Shown piece by piece: positions 61,252 through 64,000 of a DNA stretch of 64,000 nt. This DNA comes from Spirosoma linguale DSM 74 (GTDB taxonomy: Bacteria > Bacteroidota > Bacteroidia > Cytophagales > Spirosomataceae), in assembly GCA_000024525.1 (NCBI GenBank), contig CP001769.1, positions 620,001-684,000 on the forward strand, written 5' to 3'. The translations under genes were made by a program, and so were the position numbers. The notes under the pieces were generated by a model. It had not been told where the DNA came from, made no database searches, and saw only the letters and a list, made by a program, of their open reading frames with translations. The first letter of the stretch is position 1; each line of letters starts with the position of its first letter.

Positions 61252-64000
61252 ATGCCAAACTATTTACTCAATAGGCTTCAACAGTCGATACCCTACTGTT
61301 GGTTAGCTCTGCTGTTGACGATCGGCATTGCCAACGGGCAGACAACCACTTACTCGTTTAGCGGGCGGGTACTGGATGAGAAAAATACGGGCCTCCCCGG
61401 CGCTACGGTCGTCCTGAAAAACAATAACAAGACGGGCACTACCACCGACGCCAACGGTAAGTTCACGATCAGCATGCCCACGGGCGGTGGCACACTGGTG
61501 GTATCGGCCATTGGTTACCTGGCCAAAGAAGTTGCCGTTACGAGCGAAACCACCATCGACGTACCGATGGCTCCCGACGTAAAGACGCTCAACGAAGTGG
61601 TGGTAGTTGGTTACGGAACTCAAAAGAAGGAAAACCTGACAGGGGCCGTGGCGGCCATTACCATCGATGATAAAATATCGAGCAGGTCGCTGTCAAACGT
61701 CTCCTCGGCGCTGTCGGGCCTGATTCCGGGTCTGGCCGTTCAGCAGTCGACGGGGCAGGCGGGGCGCAGCGGGGCCGCGCTAGTGATCCGGGGGCTGGGA
61801 ACGGTCAATAACTCGGGGCCGCTGATTGTCGTAGATGGTATTCCCGATGTCGACATCAACCGGATCGACATGAACGACGTTGCCAGTATCTCCGTCCTGA
61901 AAGATGCGGCCTCGGCTTCCGTTTACGGGTCAAGGGCAGCTAACGGCGTTGTGTTGATCACCACCAAAAACGGCTCGCAGAACAAGAAACCGGTCATCAG
62001 TTACACGGGCACGTACGGCCTTTCAGAACCGACCAATTTCTATAACTACTTCGATGACTACGCCCGTTCGCTTACCATGCACCTGCGGGCCTCGGGGGCG
62101 GGGGCATCGTCGACCACCTTCCGGTATGGCACCGTGGAGGACTGGCTGTCGAAGAGCATGATCGACCCGATCAAATACCCCAGCACCAACTGGTGGGATG
62201 TGGTGCTGCGCGATAAGGGCCGGATTCAGACACATAACCTGTCGGCAGCGGGTGGCAATGAGCGTTCCAATTTTTACCTGTCGGCGGGGATATATGATGA
62301 GTTGGGTATCCTGATCAATCACGATTACAAGCGATACAACACCCGATTTAACCTGGACTACAAACTGAGCGACCATATTAAAGTCGGCATTCGGATGGAT
62401 GGACAATGGTCGAAGCAGACCTACGCCAACTCCGAAGGGCTGATTACCTATACCGGAACCGGGGGCTACGACATTCGCTATGCCGTGGCCGGTATTCTGC
62501 CGCAAAACCCGCTTACTGGTCAGTATGGGGGTGCAATGGCCTATGGCGAAGATGCCCTGGCGTATAATATGCTGGCGGCCATGAACGTCAACCATAACCT
62601 ACGCGACCGCCAGGAAGCCAACGGTAATTTATACGGCGAGTGGACGCCCATCACGGGCTTGACCATCCGCGGTGATTATGGCCTGCGGTATTACAATCAA
62701 TTTACAAAAAGCTACGCCGACCCCTCGGATGTCTTTAACTTCCAGACGAACCAGATTTCACGCAATCTCGTATCCAGCAGCGCTGGTATTAGCAACGCCA
62801 TCAATTCGGGCTATAAAACGCTGCTTCAGGGCCGGGTAACGTACAACAAAACGCTCTTCGGCAACCATCAGCTGAGTCTGTTGGGGGCTTATACGGAAGA
62901 ATACTGGTTCAACCGAAACCTGTCGGCCAGTCGCCTGGAGCGCATCAACCCGCTCCTGAGTGAAATCGACGCGGCTCTTACCACGACGCAGGCTGCCGGG
63001 GGTAACTCCGACGCCGAAGGGTTGCGGTCGGGCATCGGTCGACTCAATTACGTCGTCAACGATAAATACCTGTTTGAAGTGAACGCCCGCTACGATGGGT
63101 CCAGCAAGTTTCTGCCGGGATTTCAGTACGGCTTTTTTCCGTCGGCATCGGCAGGCTGGCGTTTCTCGGAAGAGCCTTTCTTCAAGCGGTTCAGTTCCGT
63201 GGTATCGTCGGGTAAAGTCCGGGCTTCCATTGGTAAGCTGGGCAACAACTCGGGCGTGGGGCGGTACGAACAGCGCGATATTTTCAACCTGACCAATTAT
63301 ATCCTGAACGGGAAAATCACCAAAGGCTTTAGTTCGGCCAAAATTATCAACGAGGATTTCTCCTGGGAAGAAACCAACGTAACCAACCTTGGGCTGGACC
63401 TGGCTTTCTTCGGCGGTCGCCTGACAACCGATATTGATTACTACAACAAGCTGACTTCCGGGATGATCCGCCCGTCGTCGCTGTCGACTTTCCTGACCGG
63501 CTACAACGCCCCGCGTGTGAACATCGGCAAGCTCCGGAATACGGGTGTAGAAGTCAATGTCACCTACCGGGCCAAGGTTCGTGATGCTAACGTTGGAGCA
63601 ACGCTCAACATGGCCTTTAACCAAAATAAACTGCTGGAGTGGAATGAGTTTCTGAGCAAAGGGTACACCTACCTGAACCTGCCTTATCACTTCGCTTACA
63701 GCCGCGTGGCCACGGGCATTGCCCAGAGCTGGGAGGATATTGCCAACGCACCCTATCAGGGACAGTACTTTTCGCCGGGCGATATTCTGTATAAAGACCT
63801 CAATGGCGACGGTCAGGTGAACGACGAAGACCGTAAAGCCGAACCCAAATTTAACCGGGATCAGCCTACGGGTACCTACGGCCTCAATCTGTTTGCCAAC
63901 TGGCGGGGTTTCGATGTCAGCGTACTCTGGCAGGCTGCCACCGGCCGGAAAGATTTCTGGCTGGAGCCGTTCAACAACGTCAACATTCCGGCCGCACGCA
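61252..64000 (+). CDS. SusC-family TonB-dependent receptor (3' end cut by window)
   Basis: The first 916 codons are in frame with no stop. The protein has a signal peptide (cleavage near GIANGQ), a carboxypeptidase-regulatory-like domain (FSGRVLDEKNTGLPGATVVL, about 37-112), the SusC TonB-box region NEVVVVGYGTQKKENLTG and a plug domain with LSGLIPGLAVQQSTG, VIRGLGTVNNSGPLIVVDG and SVYGSRAANGVVLITTKNG. A beta-barrel with many NxSxGK-like turns follows. SusC-type channels take up oligosaccharides through the outer membrane with a SusD lipoprotein; that partner would be just beyond the window. Confidence 0.95.
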   Translation, partial: MPNYLLNRLQQSIPYCWLALLLTIGIANGQTTTYSFSGRVLDEKNTGLPGATVVLKNNNKTGTTTDANGKFTISMPTGGGTLVVSAIGYLAKEVAVTSETTIDVPMAPDVKTLNEVVVVGYGTQKKENLTGAVAAITIDDKISSRSLSNVSSALSGLIPGLAVQQSTGQAGRSGAALVIRGLGTVNNSGPLIVVDGIPDVDINRIDMNDVASISVLKDAASASVYGSRAANGVVLITTKNGSQNKKPVISYTGTYGLSEPTNFYNYFDDYARSLTMHLRASGAGASSTTFRYGTVEDWLSKSMIDPIKYPSTNWWDVVLRDKGRIQTHNLSAAGGNERSNFYLSAGIYDELGILINHDYKRYNTRFNLDYKLSDHIKVGIRMDGQWSKQTYANSEGLITYTGTGGYDIRYAVAGILPQNPLTGQYGGAMAYGEDALAYNMLAAMNVNHNLRDRQEANGNLYGEWTPITGLTIRGDYGLRYYNQFTKSYADPSDVFNFQTNQISRNLVSSSAGISNAINSGYKTLLQGRVTYNKTLFGNHQLSLLGAYTEEYWFNRNLSASRLERINPLLSEIDAALTTTQAAGGNSDAEGLRSGIGRLNYVVNDKYLFEVNARYDGSSKFLPGFQYGFFPSASAGWRFSEEPFFKRFSSVVSSGKVRASIGKLGNNSGVGRYEQRDIFNLTNYILNGKITKGFSSAKIINEDFSWEETNVTNLGLDLAFFGGRLTTDIDYYNKLTSGMIRPSSLSTFLTGYNAPRVNIGKLRNTGVEVNVTYRAKVRDANVGATLNMAFNQNKLLEWNEFLSKGYTYLNLPYHFAYSRVATGIAQSWEDIANAPYQGQYFSPGDILYKDLNGDGQVNDEDRKAEPKFNRDQPTGTYGLNLFANWRGFDVSVLWQAATGRKDFWLEPFNNVNIPAAR

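Noticed and set aside
62758..63690. 310-codon frame opposite the SusC-like receptor
   Set aside because: The SusC frame is unbroken and has strong family motifs; the reverse frame is a composition effect.

Overview
The window looks like a chromosomal segment of a Bacteroidota bacterium of the Cytophagales, most like Spirosoma or a close relative. Supporting signs are a SusC-type TonB-dependent receptor, a hybrid two-component regulator of the polysaccharide-utilisation type, stand-alone LytTR proteins, many lipoproteins and PorT-like barrels, the Bacteroidota promoter element TAnnTTTG before several genes, few Shine-Dalgarno sites and about 50% GC. I see no rRNA, tRNA, CRISPR array, prophage or insertion sequence. 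The genus is an inference from gene content.

Layout. 1-4.5 kb: two tandem LytTR proteins, an outer-membrane barrel, radA and an alpha/beta hydrolase. 4.5-11.6 kb: an AraC regulator divergent from a sugar epimerase / Gfo-Idh-MocA oxidoreductase / giant ThuA-propeller-CARDB-cupredoxin lipoprotein operon. 11.6-25.3 kb: a sensor kinase, a histone-H1-like protein, an RNA methyltransferase, a PH-domain protein, mutS with a Rad52-like annealing protein, an M28 peptidase, a nucleoside transporter, xth, an RluE-type pseudouridine synthase, radC and rpsT. 25.4-36.1 kb: a zinc phospholipase/nuclease-fold protein, a second TIM-barrel isomerase, rlmI, the E2 subunit of pyruvate dehydrogenase, trxA, dnaE and an AbiEii-like nucleotidyltransferase with a small partner. 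36.3-54 kb: enzymes and lipoproteins of general metabolism (PPOX, NIPSNAP, GH43, two serine beta-lactamase-fold hydrolases, thioesterase, fatty-acid hydroxylase, fasciclin), polA, an MFS exporter, a band-7 protein, a universal stress protein and OsmC. 55.4-64 kb: the edge of a polysaccharide-utilisation locus with a 1388-residue HTCS regulator, a GH88 hydrolase, a 31-residue membrane ORF and a SusC-like receptor cut by the window end.

DNA repair and replication genes are unusually dense (radA, mutS, Rad52-like, xth, radC, dnaE, polA). Possible sliding-clamp motifs are visible in PolA and DnaE but not in MutS.

The most striking non-coding pattern is a set of long, almost perfect inverted repeats. 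Ten of the twelve convergent gene pairs carry one between their stop codons; the two without have gaps of only 5-6 bases. Arms reach 47, 39, 35 and 32 bp, much longer than ordinary terminators, and some contain words repeated elsewhere in the window. In two places a terminator overlaps the promoter of the next gene. No single island here is clearly a new defence or mobile system. The best candidates for something undescribed are the hairpin family, the multi-domain copper lipoprotein operon, the AbiEii partner pair and the micro-ORF beside SusC.
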